This document shows, one piece after another, positions 35,178 to 43,346 of a stretch of 64,000 bases of DNA. The DNA comes from Hyphomicrobiales bacterium. GTDB lineage: Bacteria > Pseudomonadota > Alphaproteobacteria > Rhizobiales > Beijerinckiaceae. Numbering within the stretch: the first letter of the stretch is position 1; the number at the start of each line of letters is the position of its first letter. Both the position numbers and the translations under genes were made by a program. The DNA is taken from positions 310,001 through 374,000 of the forward strand of contig JAGXAN010000001.1 of the NCBI GenBank assembly GCA_019075865.1. The letters are read 5' to 3'. The notes under the pieces are model-generated. The model saw only the letters and a program-made list of their open reading frames with translations. It was not told the DNA's origin and made no database searches.

Positions 35178-36710
35178 CTACATGGTTGCGCCAATTTGCC
35201 AGGGCACAAATTCGGCATCGCCATAGCCCAGCTCTTCGGATTTCGTCTTTTCGCCCGAAGCCACTTCAAGAATCTTGGCAAAGATCTCCCGGCCCTTGTC
35301 GGCAATGCTGACCCCGTCGAGCACATCGCCGCAATTGATGTCCATGTCATCTTTCATGCGGCGGTAGATATCGCTATTGGTGGCCAGCTTGATCGAAGGT
35401 GTCGGCTTGCAGCCATAGGCCGAGCCGCGACCGGTGGTGAATGTCAGCACATTGGCACCGCCCGCGACCTGACCGGTGGCCGAAACCGGGTCATAGCCGG
35501 GTGTATCCATAAACACGAAGCCTTTGGCGGTCACCGGTTCGGCATATTCATAGACGCCGTTGAGCGTCGTTGTGCCGCCCTTGGCCGCTGCACCCAGCGA
35601 TTTCTCAAGGATCGTGGTCAACCCGCCAGCCTTGTTGCCGGGCGAGGGATTGTTGTTCATCTCGCCTTTGTTGATGCGGGTATATTCCTCCCACCAATGG
35701 ATGCGGTCGACCAGCTTTTGCCCGATTTCGCGGGTAGCAGCGCGGCGCGTCAACAAATGTTCCGCCCCATAAATCTCCGGCGTTTCGGACAAGATGGCGG
35801 TGCCGCCATGGCGCACAAGTTCATCCACCGCTGCACCCAGGGCAGGGTTTGCGGTAATGCCCGAATATCCATCCGAGCCGCCACATTGCAGCGCCAGCAT
35901 CAGGTTGGCGGCGGAAGTGGTCTCGCGACGCGCCTGGTTGGCGGCTGGCATCATATCGGTGAGCGCGGCAACGCCAGCGGCAACCGTTTTGCGTGTGCCT
36001 CCGCTGTCCTGAATGGTCATCGAGCGGAAAGTATCGCCTTCAACAATGCCGTAATCCTGCTTCATGCGGCCGATCTGGAACACTTCGCAGCCCAGCCCCA
36101 CCAGCAGCACGCCGGCAATGTTCGGATTGCCGGCATAGCCCCATTGCGTGCGCTTGAGCGCGTCAAACCCCTCGCCTTTGGCGGCAATGCCGCAACCCGT
36201 GCCATGAACCAGCGCGATCACACCGTCGATATTGGGGTAATTGGCCAGAACGCCCGAGCGTTCCACCTCTTTGGCCATGAACCGCGCGGCCGATGCCGAG
36301 CAGTTCACGCTGGTCAGAATCGCCAGATAGTTGCGGGTGCCGAATTTGCCGGATTTGCGCCGGAATCCCTCAAACGTCGCCTGTTGCGCTTCGGGCAGAA
36401 TTTGGGTGACGGTGGCACCCTGCGCAAACTGGTAATCGCGCGAAAAGTCCTGCATCTCGACATTGTGCTCGTGCACCCAGTCGCCGGGGCCGATGTCGCT
36501 GGTCGCAAATCCGATGATCTGGCCAAATTTCAGCACCGGTTCGCCGCGCGGGATCGGTGCAATCGCCATTTTATGTCCGCGCATGATGCGCGCCCGCGCC
36601 TGCACGCCGCTGGCCGAGGCGCCCGCCTCTATCACATCCACCGCGATGGTCACATTGTCGTTTTCATTGAGTTTAATGGCGCGGGTTTGCGTGAGAATGG
36701 TTGCAGGCAT
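35178..36710 (-). CDS. Altronate/galactarate dehydratase family (UxaA/GarD)
   Basis: 510 residues. N-terminal SAF domain (about 1-105, NDNVTIAVDVIEAG, GDWVHEHNVEMQDFSRDY) and C-terminal dehydratase domain with GTRNYLAILTSVNCSASAA, HGTGCGIA, LQCGGSDGYSGITANPA and FTTGRGSAYGCKPTPSIK. The family dehydrates sugar acids such as altronate or galactarate, using Fe2+. Substrate cannot be chosen from sequence. It precedes soxB on the same strand at 71 bases, but a functional link to sarcosine use is not obvious. Confidence 0.87.
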   Translation of the reverse strand: MPATILTQTRAIKLNENDNVTIAVDVIEAGASASGVQARARIMRGHKMAIAPIPRGEPVLKFGQIIGFATSDIGPGDWVHEHNVEMQDFSRDYQFAQGATVTQILPEAQQATFEGFRRKSGKFGTRNYLAILTSVNCSASAARFMAKEVERSGVLANYPNIDGVIALVHGTGCGIAAKGEGFDALKRTQWGYAGNPNIAGVLLVGLGCEVFQIGRMKQDYGIVEGDTFRSMTIQDSGGTRKTVAAGVAALTDMMPAANQARRETTSAANLMLALQCGGSDGYSGITANPALGAAVDELVRHGGTAILSETPEIYGAEHLLTRRAATREIGQKLVDRIHWWEEYTRINKGEMNNNPSPGNKAGGLTTILEKSLGAAAKGGTTTLNGVYEYAEPVTAKGFVFMDTPGYDPVSATGQVAGGANVLTFTTGRGSAYGCKPTPSIKLATNSDIYRRMKDDMDINCGDVLDGVSIADKGREIFAKILEVASGEKTKSEELGYGDAEFVPWQIGATM

Positions 36711-36798
36711 CGGCTTGATCCAAAAGGTTGAGATGTTTTGTCTTACCAGATTTTTTCGCCAGCGGCGAGTAAAAGCGAGTGGTTGCGCCGCGTTGTTG

Positions 36799-36837
36799 CC
36801 CTACCCGTAACCTATTGTAAAAAATAACGAGGTAGGG
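36799..36837. promoter_or_regulatory. 7-bp inverted repeat in the leader of the nucleoside operon
   Basis: CCCTACC (36799-36805) and GGTAGGG (36831-36837) flank a 25-base AT-rich segment, and TTTT follows. It ends 25 bases before the cdd start. It may be an operator for a nucleoside-responsive repressor, or a hairpin that attenuates the operon. The 152 bases between uxaA-like and cdd otherwise hold only divergent promoter sequence. Confidence 0.4.
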
Positions 36838-36862
36838 TTTTGGCCCCAGTGGAGAGATAATA

Positions 36863-37282
36863 ATGCTAGCGCTTGATGAATTATTCGCCGCCGCCCTCGC
36901 GGCGCGCACCCATGCCTATGCGCCCTATTCCAGATTTCAGGTCGGTGCCGCCCTATTGAGCGCAACGGGTGGCATTTATTCAGGCTGCAACGTCGAAAAC
37001 GCGGCCTATCCGGTGGGCACTTGCGCCGAAGCGGGAGCGATTGCCGCCATGGTTGCAGCAGGCGAGCGCTCAATTTCCCGAATTCTGGTGCTGGCAGAGG
37101 GGGCGGGAATGGTCACACCTTGCGGTGCCTGTCGCCAGCGTATCCGCGAATTTGCCGGCCCGGAAACGCGCATCGAAATTGCCAATAAAAATGGTATCCA
37201 GGCGACTTTTAGCATCGACGAGCTCTTGCCCGAATCCTTTGGCCCTGCCACTCTGCATCAGGCTGAAATAGCAAGGAAATGA
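36863..37282 (+). CDS. cdd: Cytidine deaminase
   Basis: 139 residues, homotetrameric-type length. Deaminates cytidine and deoxycytidine to (deoxy)uridine. The zinc and catalytic motifs are TCAEAGAI (Cys and catalytic Glu) and TPCGACRQ (two Cys), and the substrate motif SGCNVENAAYP is complete. First gene of the operon. GGAGAG lies upstream of ATG. The stop overlaps the next start by 4 bases. Confidence 0.95.
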   Translation: MLALDELFAAALAARTHAYAPYSRFQVGAALLSATGGIYSGCNVENAAYPVGTCAEAGAIAAMVAAGERSISRILVLAEGAGMVTPCGACRQRIREFAGPETRIEIANKNGIQATFSIDELLPESFGPATLHQAEIARK

Positions 37283-38142
37283 GAATTCCCATGGACGTGT
37301 ATTCACCGGCGGAAGCGGCGGCAAAAATAATCAAATCGCGCGGACTGGACCGCGAGATTGAAGTGGCATTCGTGCTGGGGACGGGACTGGGCTCCTTGGC
37401 GGAGGCGCTCGAAAACCCGATCATCATTCCGTTCAGTGATTTGCCGGGTTTCCCCAAAGCCAATGTCTCGGGTCACATCGGTCAGATCGCCATTGGCATG
37501 CAGGAGGGAACCTGCATTGCCTATTTGCAGGGCCGCTCCCATTATTACGAAACCGGGGACGCCACCACGATGCGCGTGCCCCTCGAAACACTGGTTGCGC
37601 TTGGCGCGCACACGCTTGTGCTCACCAACGCCGCCGGCTCCTGCAACAAGGACATTTACCCCGGGTGCTTGGCGACAATAACCGATCACATCAATTTTAG
37701 CGGCCGCAATCCGCTGCTGGGTCTGGGGGGCGAACCCAATTTCATGTCCATGGTGGACGCCTACGAGCCGCGCCTGATCAAGCGCATGAAGCGCGCAGCG
37801 TTGAATGCCGGCATCAATCTGCCCGAAGCCATTTACATGTGGTTCAGCGGCCCGACCTTCGAGACGCCTGCCGAAGTGCGCATGGCGAAGACATTGGGCG
37901 CGGATCTGGTGGGCATGTCGACGGTGCCGGAGGTGATTCTGGCGCGCACATTGGGGCTGCGCGTTGCGGCATTGTCCATTGTCACCAATTTTGCTGCCGG
38001 TTTCTCCAATGGCAATCCCACCCATACCGGCTCCAAAGATATGGCGCTGCAAGGCTCGGTTGCGCTCAAGCGTCTCATTCGGGCGTTCCTGAAAACCAAG
38101 GAAGAGGCTTGGGGCATCCGGCAGGTCACAATTTCATCATGA
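37279..38142 (+). CDS. punA: Purine nucleoside phosphorylase (trimeric, PNP type I)
   Basis: 287 residues. Splits purine nucleosides with phosphate to give ribose-1-phosphate. Phosphate-binding VLGTGLGSLAEAL, GRSHYYETGD, LTNAAGSCN, MWFSGPTFETPAEVRMA and the base-binding TNFAAGFSNGNPTH are present. The size and these motifs fit the trimeric type (PunA/DeoD2) and not the hexameric DeoD. Overlaps both cdd and deoC by 4 bases. Confidence 0.92.
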   Translation: MRIPMDVYSPAEAAAKIIKSRGLDREIEVAFVLGTGLGSLAEALENPIIIPFSDLPGFPKANVSGHIGQIAIGMQEGTCIAYLQGRSHYYETGDATTMRVPLETLVALGAHTLVLTNAAGSCNKDIYPGCLATITDHINFSGRNPLLGLGGEPNFMSMVDAYEPRLIKRMKRAALNAGINLPEAIYMWFSGPTFETPAEVRMAKTLGADLVGMSTVPEVILARTLGLRVAALSIVTNFAAGFSNGNPTHTGSKDMALQGSVALKRLIRAFLKTKEEAWGIRQVTISS

Positions 38143-38897
38143 CCACCTTGGGGCCAATCGGCGTGCGCGAGATCGTGCACCTGCTTGATTTGACCAATCT
38201 GAATGAGTCATGCACGATGGCGGATGTGGATGCGCTGTGCACGGCGGCGCGCACCCGCCTCGGCGATGTTGCGGCAGTCTGCATCTGGCCGCAATTTGTC
38301 GCGCTGGCCCGCGCCCGCCGCACCAGCATCCAAATTGCCACTGTCATCAATTTCCCCCATGGCGAGGACAGCCTCGCGGACACCTTGGCCGCGACCCAAA
38401 CCGCTTTGGCTGAAGGCGCGGATGAAATCGATCTCGTATTGCCCTATCGCGCGTTTCTCGCCGGGGACCAGTTGTTGGCGCGCGAGATGATCGCGGGGGT
38501 CGCGGCTTTAACCTGTGGCAGGGCCCGCCTCAAGGTGATTCTGGAAACCGGCGCCTTGCAGGAGCCGGATTTGATCCGTCAAGCCAGCGAACTCGCGATT
38601 GCCGCCGGAGCCGATTTTCTCAAAACATCGACTGGCAAGATCGCGGTTTCAGCCACTCTCCCGGCTGCCACCGCCATGCTTGACGTGATCGCCCGTGCCG
38701 CCCGCCCCGTGGGTTTCAAGGTGGCTGGCGGCGTGCGCACCTTGGGCGATGCCCGCCCATATATGGACCTCGCGGCCAAAATCATGGGCCGCGAATGGAT
38801 CGCGCCGCAAAACTTCCGCATTGGTGCCAGTGGCCTCCTATCGGCCCTGCTGGCACAAGAGGACGGGCAAAGCGCGGAAATGGCGGGGAATTATTGA
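38139..38897 (+). CDS. deoC: Deoxyribose-phosphate aldolase
   Basis: 252 residues. Cleaves deoxyribose-5-phosphate to acetaldehyde and glyceraldehyde-3-phosphate. The Schiff-base Lys is in DFLKTSTGK, and VINFPHGE and GFKVAGGVRT (second Lys) complete the active site. Start overlaps punA stop by 4 bases; a longer in-frame start within punA is a shadow. Confidence 0.94.
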   Translation: MTTLGPIGVREIVHLLDLTNLNESCTMADVDALCTAARTRLGDVAAVCIWPQFVALARARRTSIQIATVINFPHGEDSLADTLAATQTALAEGADEIDLVLPYRAFLAGDQLLAREMIAGVAALTCGRARLKVILETGALQEPDLIRQASELAIAAGADFLKTSTGKIAVSATLPAATAMLDVIARAARPVGFKVAGGVRTLGDARPYMDLAAKIMGREWIAPQNFRIGASGLLSALLAQEDGQSAEMAGNY

Positions 38898-40231
38898 TGC
38901 TAGCCCAGGAAATAATTCGCAGGAAGCGCGATGGTCATGTGCTGACCGGGGCCGAAATCACCTTCCTCATCGAGAGCCTCACCAATGGCTCGCTCAGTGA
39001 AGGGCAGGCGGCGGCCTTTGCCATGGCGGTGTTTTTTCAAGGCATGGTGCGCGATGAAATCGTGGCGCTGACGGGCGCGATGACGCGATCGGGCACGGTG
39101 CTGGATTGGCGCAGCCTGAACCTGGCCGGGCCGGTTCTTGACAAGCACTCAACCGGGGGCATTGGCGACAATGTCAGCCTGATCCTCGCGCCACTGGTGG
39201 CAGCCTGCGGCGGCTTTGTGCCAATGATCGCGGGGCGCGGCCTTGGTCACACGGGCGGCACGCTCGACAAGCTGGATTCAATCCCCGGCTATACGTCAAC
39301 CCCGGATCTGGCGCGATTTCGCGCATCCGTGCAACGGGTTGGCTGCGCCATCATCGGCCAAACGGCCGATCTTGCCCCGGCTGACAAGCGGCTCTACGCC
39401 ATCCGCGATATCACCGCGACGGTTGAATCGCTGCCCCTGATTACGGCTTCCATCCTTTCCAAAAAGCTGGCGGCGGGGCTGGAAGGGCTGGTGATGGATG
39501 TAAAGACCGGTTCGGGCGCGTTCATGGCGCAACTGCCGCAAGCGCGCGAACTGGCGCAATCGATTGTGGCGGTCGCCAATGCGGCACAATTGCCAACGGT
39601 GGCGGTGATAACCGACATGAACGAGCCTCTGGCCAGCGCTGCCGGCAATGCCCTTGAAGTGAAGAACGCGGTGGATTTCCTCACCAAGGCGCACCGCGAT
39701 CCGCGTCTTGAAACCGTCGTGCTGGCATTGGGCGTGCAAATGCTGCGTCTGGGCGGTCTGGCTGCCTCGTCGGCGGATGCCGAAGCAAAGCTCACGGCCG
39801 CGCTAAATAATGGAGCGGCCTGCGAGCGCTTCGCCAGAATGGTGGCGGCCCTGGGTGGCCCCGTTGATTTTGTTGAAAATTTCGAAAATTATCTGCCAAA
39901 AGCTGCCATTGTGCAGGCGGTTCCCGCCCTGCAGTCGGGGACGATCCTCTCCATCGACACCCGCGCCATCGGCGTTGGCGTGATCGGCCTCGGTGGCGGG
40001 CGCAAAATTGCCAGCGACACCATAGACGCGGCTGTCGGTTATGCGCACATTCAGGGCCTCGGCCAAACGGTCAGCCTCGGCCAACCGCTGGCCTTTGTCC
40101 ATGCCCGCACGCCCGCCAGCGCCGCCGCCGCCACACATATATTGCAGCAGGCCATGCACATCGGCGACAGCCATTTGGCACCGATCGAACCGGTAATCGA
40201 AACTCTCGCACCCTCAGGAAAAATCGCATGA
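38897..40231 (+). CDS. deoA: Thymidine phosphorylase
   Basis: 444 residues. Phosphorolyses thymidine and deoxyuridine. The glycosyltransferase/phosphorylase motifs are DKHSTGGIGDNVS, AGRGLGHTGGTLDKL and MDVKTGSGAFM. The ATG at 38897 shares one base with the deoC stop (TGATG). Its C-terminal alpha/beta hammerhead domain is intact. Product deoxyribose-1-phosphate enters the pathway via phosphopentomutase, which is not in this window. Confidence 0.95.
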   Translation: MLAQEIIRRKRDGHVLTGAEITFLIESLTNGSLSEGQAAAFAMAVFFQGMVRDEIVALTGAMTRSGTVLDWRSLNLAGPVLDKHSTGGIGDNVSLILAPLVAACGGFVPMIAGRGLGHTGGTLDKLDSIPGYTSTPDLARFRASVQRVGCAIIGQTADLAPADKRLYAIRDITATVESLPLITASILSKKLAAGLEGLVMDVKTGSGAFMAQLPQARELAQSIVAVANAAQLPTVAVITDMNEPLASAAGNALEVKNAVDFLTKAHRDPRLETVVLALGVQMLRLGGLAASSADAEAKLTAALNNGAACERFARMVAALGGPVDFVENFENYLPKAAIVQAVPALQSGTILSIDTRAIGVGVIGLGGGRKIASDTIDAAVGYAHIQGLGQTVSLGQPLAFVHARTPASAAAATHILQQAMHIGDSHLAPIEPVIETLAPSGKIA

Positions 40232-41172
40232 GCCTTGCATTGCATATCAACGGTATGGACAGCGATTTGTGGCAAGCCCATCTGGCGGCGCAATGGCATG
40301 ATTCGCCGGTCGAAATTTGGCCCGCCATCACCGACCCCAACGCCGTTGAATATGCGGTTACCTGGCGTCATCAGGCCGGCAGCCTCGGCCATTACCGCAA
40401 TCTGCGTGCCATTTTTTCGCTCGGCGCCGGGGTCGACCATATATTTGCCGACCCGCAACTGCCCGACGTGCCGGTGGTGCGCGTGGTTGATGGCGATCTC
40501 ACCGGACGCATGAGCGAATGGGTGGTGATGCATTGCCTGATGCACATGCGCCAGCAGCGCATGTATGATTGGCAGCAGTCCGAGCGGATTTGGGCAAGCG
40601 ATCCCCTGCAACCCGCCGCCCAGGACGTTCGCGTTGGTATTATGGGGCTGGGCGTCCTGGGCCAGGATGCGGGCCACAAGCTGAAGACAATCGGCTTTAA
40701 TGTGGCAGGCTGGGCGCGGCGGCCGCGTCAATTGTCCGGCATTGAAACCTATGCGGGGGCGGGCGAACTCGACGCATTTCTTGCCCGCACCGATATTCTC
40801 GTGTGTCTCCTGCCATTAACCCCCGAAACCAGAGGCATTTTGAATGCCTCGCTTTTTGAGAAGCTGGCACGCGACGGGGCGGTGCCCGGCCCGGTTCTCC
40901 TCAATGCCGGTCGCGGACAATTGCAGGTCGAGGCGGATATTCTGGAAAGCCTCGAAAGCGGGGTGCTGCGCGCAGCGGTGCTGGATGTTTTTGAACAGGA
41001 GCCCCTGCCGCAAGAATCAGAACTCTGGCATCACCCGGCTGTGACCATTTCGCCGCACAATGCCGCCATTTCCAACCCGCAGGCCATTGCGGCATTCATC
41101 GCCGGCCAGATCAAGGCATTTCAGGCGGGTGCGCCGCTGACGCATGTCGTTGATCGCGCCCGTCAATATTGA
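40228..41172 (+). CDS. Glyoxylate/hydroxypyruvate reductase A-like 2-hydroxyacid dehydrogenase
   Basis: 314 residues. D-isomer-specific 2-hydroxyacid dehydrogenase fold of the GhrA type: NAD(P) site VGIMGLGVLGQDAG at about 144, catalytic Arg in LLNAGRGQ, Glu in DVFEQEPLP and His in ISPHNAAISNP. Reduces glyoxylate or hydroxypyruvate. It is coupled to deoA (ATGA), an unusual partner for nucleoside genes; it may take up a carbon-flow by-product, which is inference. Last gene of the operon; converges with DUF1465 with 10 bases between. Confidence 0.86.
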   Translation: MSLALHINGMDSDLWQAHLAAQWHDSPVEIWPAITDPNAVEYAVTWRHQAGSLGHYRNLRAIFSLGAGVDHIFADPQLPDVPVVRVVDGDLTGRMSEWVVMHCLMHMRQQRMYDWQQSERIWASDPLQPAAQDVRVGIMGLGVLGQDAGHKLKTIGFNVAGWARRPRQLSGIETYAGAGELDAFLARTDILVCLLPLTPETRGILNASLFEKLARDGAVPGPVLLNAGRGQLQVEADILESLESGVLRAAVLDVFEQEPLPQESELWHHPAVTISPHNAAISNPQAIAAFIAGQIKAFQAGAPLTHVVDRARQY

Positions 41173-41182
41173 GCGCGCTGGC

Positions 41183-41719
41183 CTATTGGCTCTCGCCGCG
41201 CCCGAATGCTTCGCGCAAGAGATCCATTTGCGCGTCCAGCGGACGGGCGGCGGGGGCCTCAACCGGAGCATCGCTGTAAAGCAATTGGTCGAGGTGCAAA
41301 ATCCGCTCCTGCAGGCGCAGCGACGTGTTGGACAATTCGCGCAGGCGCAAAGGCAGCCTGGCATAGGTTTCGGGGTTGGAAGCCAGTGCCTGACGCGACA
41401 GCTTGACCTTTTGCTTCTCGGAGCGGGCCTGAGCCATGCTCAACTCGCCATCATTGACCGCCCGCTGCATCAGCAGCCAAGACGCCAGTTGCATCAGGCG
41501 GGTGGTGAGCCGCATGCTTTCGGAAGCATAGGCCAGTGCTTCCATGCGCGGCAGAATTTTCGCCTCAATGCGACCGGGGCCATCGAGATAGGCCGCTGCT
41601 TCTTCCACGAGGGACATACCCTCTTGAAACAAAGTCTTGAAAGCATCCGAATTGACGAGCTTTCGCGCGAAGGACACCGTTGTCTCATTTTGCTCTGTAT
41701 AGCTATTGGAAGCGGCCAT
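41183..41719 (-). CDS. DUF1465 family protein
   Basis: 178 residues. Matches the alphaproteobacterial DUF1465 family, with the pattern VSFARKLVNSDAFKTLFQEG near residues 15-34 and long amphipathic helices thereafter (RMEALAYASESMRLTTRLMQ). No signal peptide or membrane segment. Function unknown. ATG 41719 has AGGAAA directly upstream; an upstream extension is not conserved. The gene upstream on this strand is a candidate sRNA, then DUF1192. Confidence 0.85.
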   Translation of the reverse strand: MAASNSYTEQNETTVSFARKLVNSDAFKTLFQEGMSLVEEAAAYLDGPGRIEAKILPRMEALAYASESMRLTTRLMQLASWLLMQRAVNDGELSMAQARSEKQKVKLSRQALASNPETYARLPLRLRELSNTSLRLQERILHLDQLLYSDAPVEAPAARPLDAQMDLLREAFGRGESQ

Positions 41720-41872
41720 TTTTTTTCCTGTTCCCGATTCGAAGCGCTTTAAGTGACAATCTGTGCCAAAGGCAGACTGACTTTGCATGATCGGTTACGG
41801 AGCAATACTAGCGCCAAACGCGTGGCTTTGGGCGTTTCCATTTTATTAAGGTTAATTTGGCTGCCCGTGGCG

Positions 41873-41945
41873 CAAAAAAAACCGCCCGAAGGCGGTTTAA
41901 AGTCCAAACAGGGAGGAACATAAGGCGATGCACTGTGCATCGAAA
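41873..41945 (-). ncRNA. Candidate trans-acting sRNA with CCUCCC motif and terminator (MmgR/alpha-r8-like)
   Basis: On the minus strand: a 5' hairpin GAUGCA-CAG-UGCAUC (from 41941), then an unpaired segment CCUUAUGUUCCUCCCUGUUU followed by GGACUUUAAA, then ACCGCC-UUCG-GGCGGU with eight U residues ending at about 41874. About 70 nt. The layout (hairpin, single-stranded UUCCUCCC, strong terminator) is that of rhizobial trans-acting sRNAs such as MmgR; I recall the family but cannot verify it. It lies 120 bases after the DUF1192 stop in a 346-base gap; a dedicated promoter is not clear, so it could also be processed from the operon's 3' end. The rest of the gap, on either side, shows no gene. 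Confidence 0.62.
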
Positions 41946-42065
41946 ATGTCTGAGTGTCAGACAAGAACAGATTACGCCGCATTCATTATCATATCATTAA
42001 CGATTCGAAGCCTTTTCGCCGAAATCGGTTGAAAACTACAAATTTATATGAAAGCGCGACGATTC

Positions 42066-42281
42066 TCAGGGCTTCGGCCGGAAAAAAGCATCGGCTGCCG
42101 CCGCGGAAGCCTGCTTTTGCCTCATGTTTTCGCGGCACCGTTCGACTTCGCGCTCCAGCAAAGTGATTCGTTCCTGCAATTCGGAAACCGAGACGGCGCT
42201 CAAATCCGCGCCAATCTCATGTTGCGCCGGGGCTTTTTTGGGTTTTGCGCCGAAAATCGCATCCTCGTCGTCTTTTGCCAT
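42066..42281 (-). CDS. DUF1192 family small coiled-coil protein
   Basis: 71 residues. Matches DUF1192: an N-terminal MAKDDEDAIFGAKP acidic-to-basic stretch, then a coiled coil (LQERITLLEREVERCRENMR). Function unknown; found widely in Rhizobiales. ATG 42281 is preceded by GGGAGGG at good spacing. It lies downstream of kdsD at 81 bases, and upstream of the candidate sRNA. Confidence 0.82.
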   Translation of the reverse strand: MAKDDEDAIFGAKPKKAPAQHEIGADLSAVSVSELQERITLLEREVERCRENMRQKQASAAAADAFFRPKP

Positions 42282-42362
42282 GACAACCCTCCCGTCAGAC
42301 GCCTTGGCGACATTATACCCGGTGCAGCGGCCTGTCATCCTGGGCCGGGCATCAAGCCGGGG

Positions 42363-43346
42363 TCAGGCGACGCCCAATTGCAGCAGGTCGTGAATATGGA
42401 TCACGCCACAGGGATTGCGTTCTGCATCCACCACAAAAACGGATGTAATCTTGCTGGATTCAAGAATCTGCAAGGCCTCCACCGCCAGAGCGTCGGGGCG
42501 GATAACTTTCGGGTTGCGCGACATGACATCCACCACCGGCATGGCCATGAGGTCCGCACGCATGTGTCTCCGCAAATCACCATCAGTGACAATGCCGATC
42601 AGCCTGTTGGCATCGTTGATGACGCCAACGCAGCCGACGCCCTTGCCGGAAATCTCCATCACCGCTTCCGCCATGCTGGCGCTTTCCGATACCAGCGGCA
42701 GCCGGCTTTCCTTGTGCATAACATCGCGGACCAGTGTGAGGCGGGCACCCAGCTTGCCGCCCGGATGAAACTGGCGAAAGTCCTGCGCCGAGAAACCACG
42801 CGCTTCGAGCAATGCCACCGCCAGTGCATCACCCAGCACAAGCTGCATGGTTGTCGAGGTCGTCGGTGCCAGTCCATTCGGGCAGGCTTCTTCGGCTTTG
42901 GGCAGAACCAGACAAATATCCGCCTCGCGCCCAACCGCGCTGTCACGATTGGATGTTATGGCAATGAGGGGAATGTCAAAGCGCCGGGAATAAAGAATGA
43001 TATCGGCAAGTTCGCTGGTCTCGCCCGACCATGACAAGGCCAGAATGGCATCGCCGGAGCGGATCATGCCCAGATCGCCGTGGCTGGCCTCCGCGGGGTG
43101 GACGAAATAAGCGGGCGTGCCGGTGGATGCAAAAGTCGCGGCGAGCTTGCGCCCGATATGGCCGGACTTGCCCATGCCGGTAATGATGAGATGGCCCGAA
43201 ATGCGCTGCAAACGCTCGATCGCTTGGGTCAGGCGGGTGCCAAGACCGTCGGCGTCCACATCATTCAATGCAGCTTCCATGATCGAGAGCCCGGCGCGCT
43301 CTACGGCAATGGTCCGAAGCGCCGAAGCGCGGCTGTCTTTGGACAT
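42363..43346 (-). CDS. kdsD: D-arabinose-5-phosphate isomerase (KdsD-like; SIS plus two CBS)
   Basis: 327 residues. Makes arabinose-5-phosphate from ribulose-5-phosphate for KDO and lipid A synthesis. SIS domain with ITGMGKSGHIGRKLAATFAS and ALSWSGETSELAD, followed by two CBS domains (about 210-325). Catalytic His in FHPGGKLG. The homologue GutQ differs in context. Start overlaps the TPR lipoprotein stop by one base (TGATG). Confidence 0.92.
   Translation of the reverse strand: MSKDSRASALRTIAVERAGLSIMEAALNDVDADGLGTRLTQAIERLQRISGHLIITGMGKSGHIGRKLAATFASTGTPAYFVHPAEASHGDLGMIRSGDAILALSWSGETSELADIILYSRRFDIPLIAITSNRDSAVGREADICLVLPKAEEACPNGLAPTTSTTMQLVLGDALAVALLEARGFSAQDFRQFHPGGKLGARLTLVRDVMHKESRLPLVSESASMAEAVMEISGKGVGCVGVINDANRLIGIVTDGDLRRHMRADLMAMPVVDVMSRNPKVIRPDALAVEALQILESSKITSVFVVDAERNPCGVIHIHDLLQLGVA

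Noticed and set aside
35085-36731. 548-codon ORF antisense to the altronate dehydratase family gene
   Set aside because: Shadow frame of a GC-rich gene with no family similarity; the minus strand has complete UxaA motifs.
41749-41982. 77-codon ORF over the 41.9 kb gap
   Set aside because: Runs through the sRNA terminator hairpin, has no ribosome-binding site and no similarity; RNA features explain the region better.
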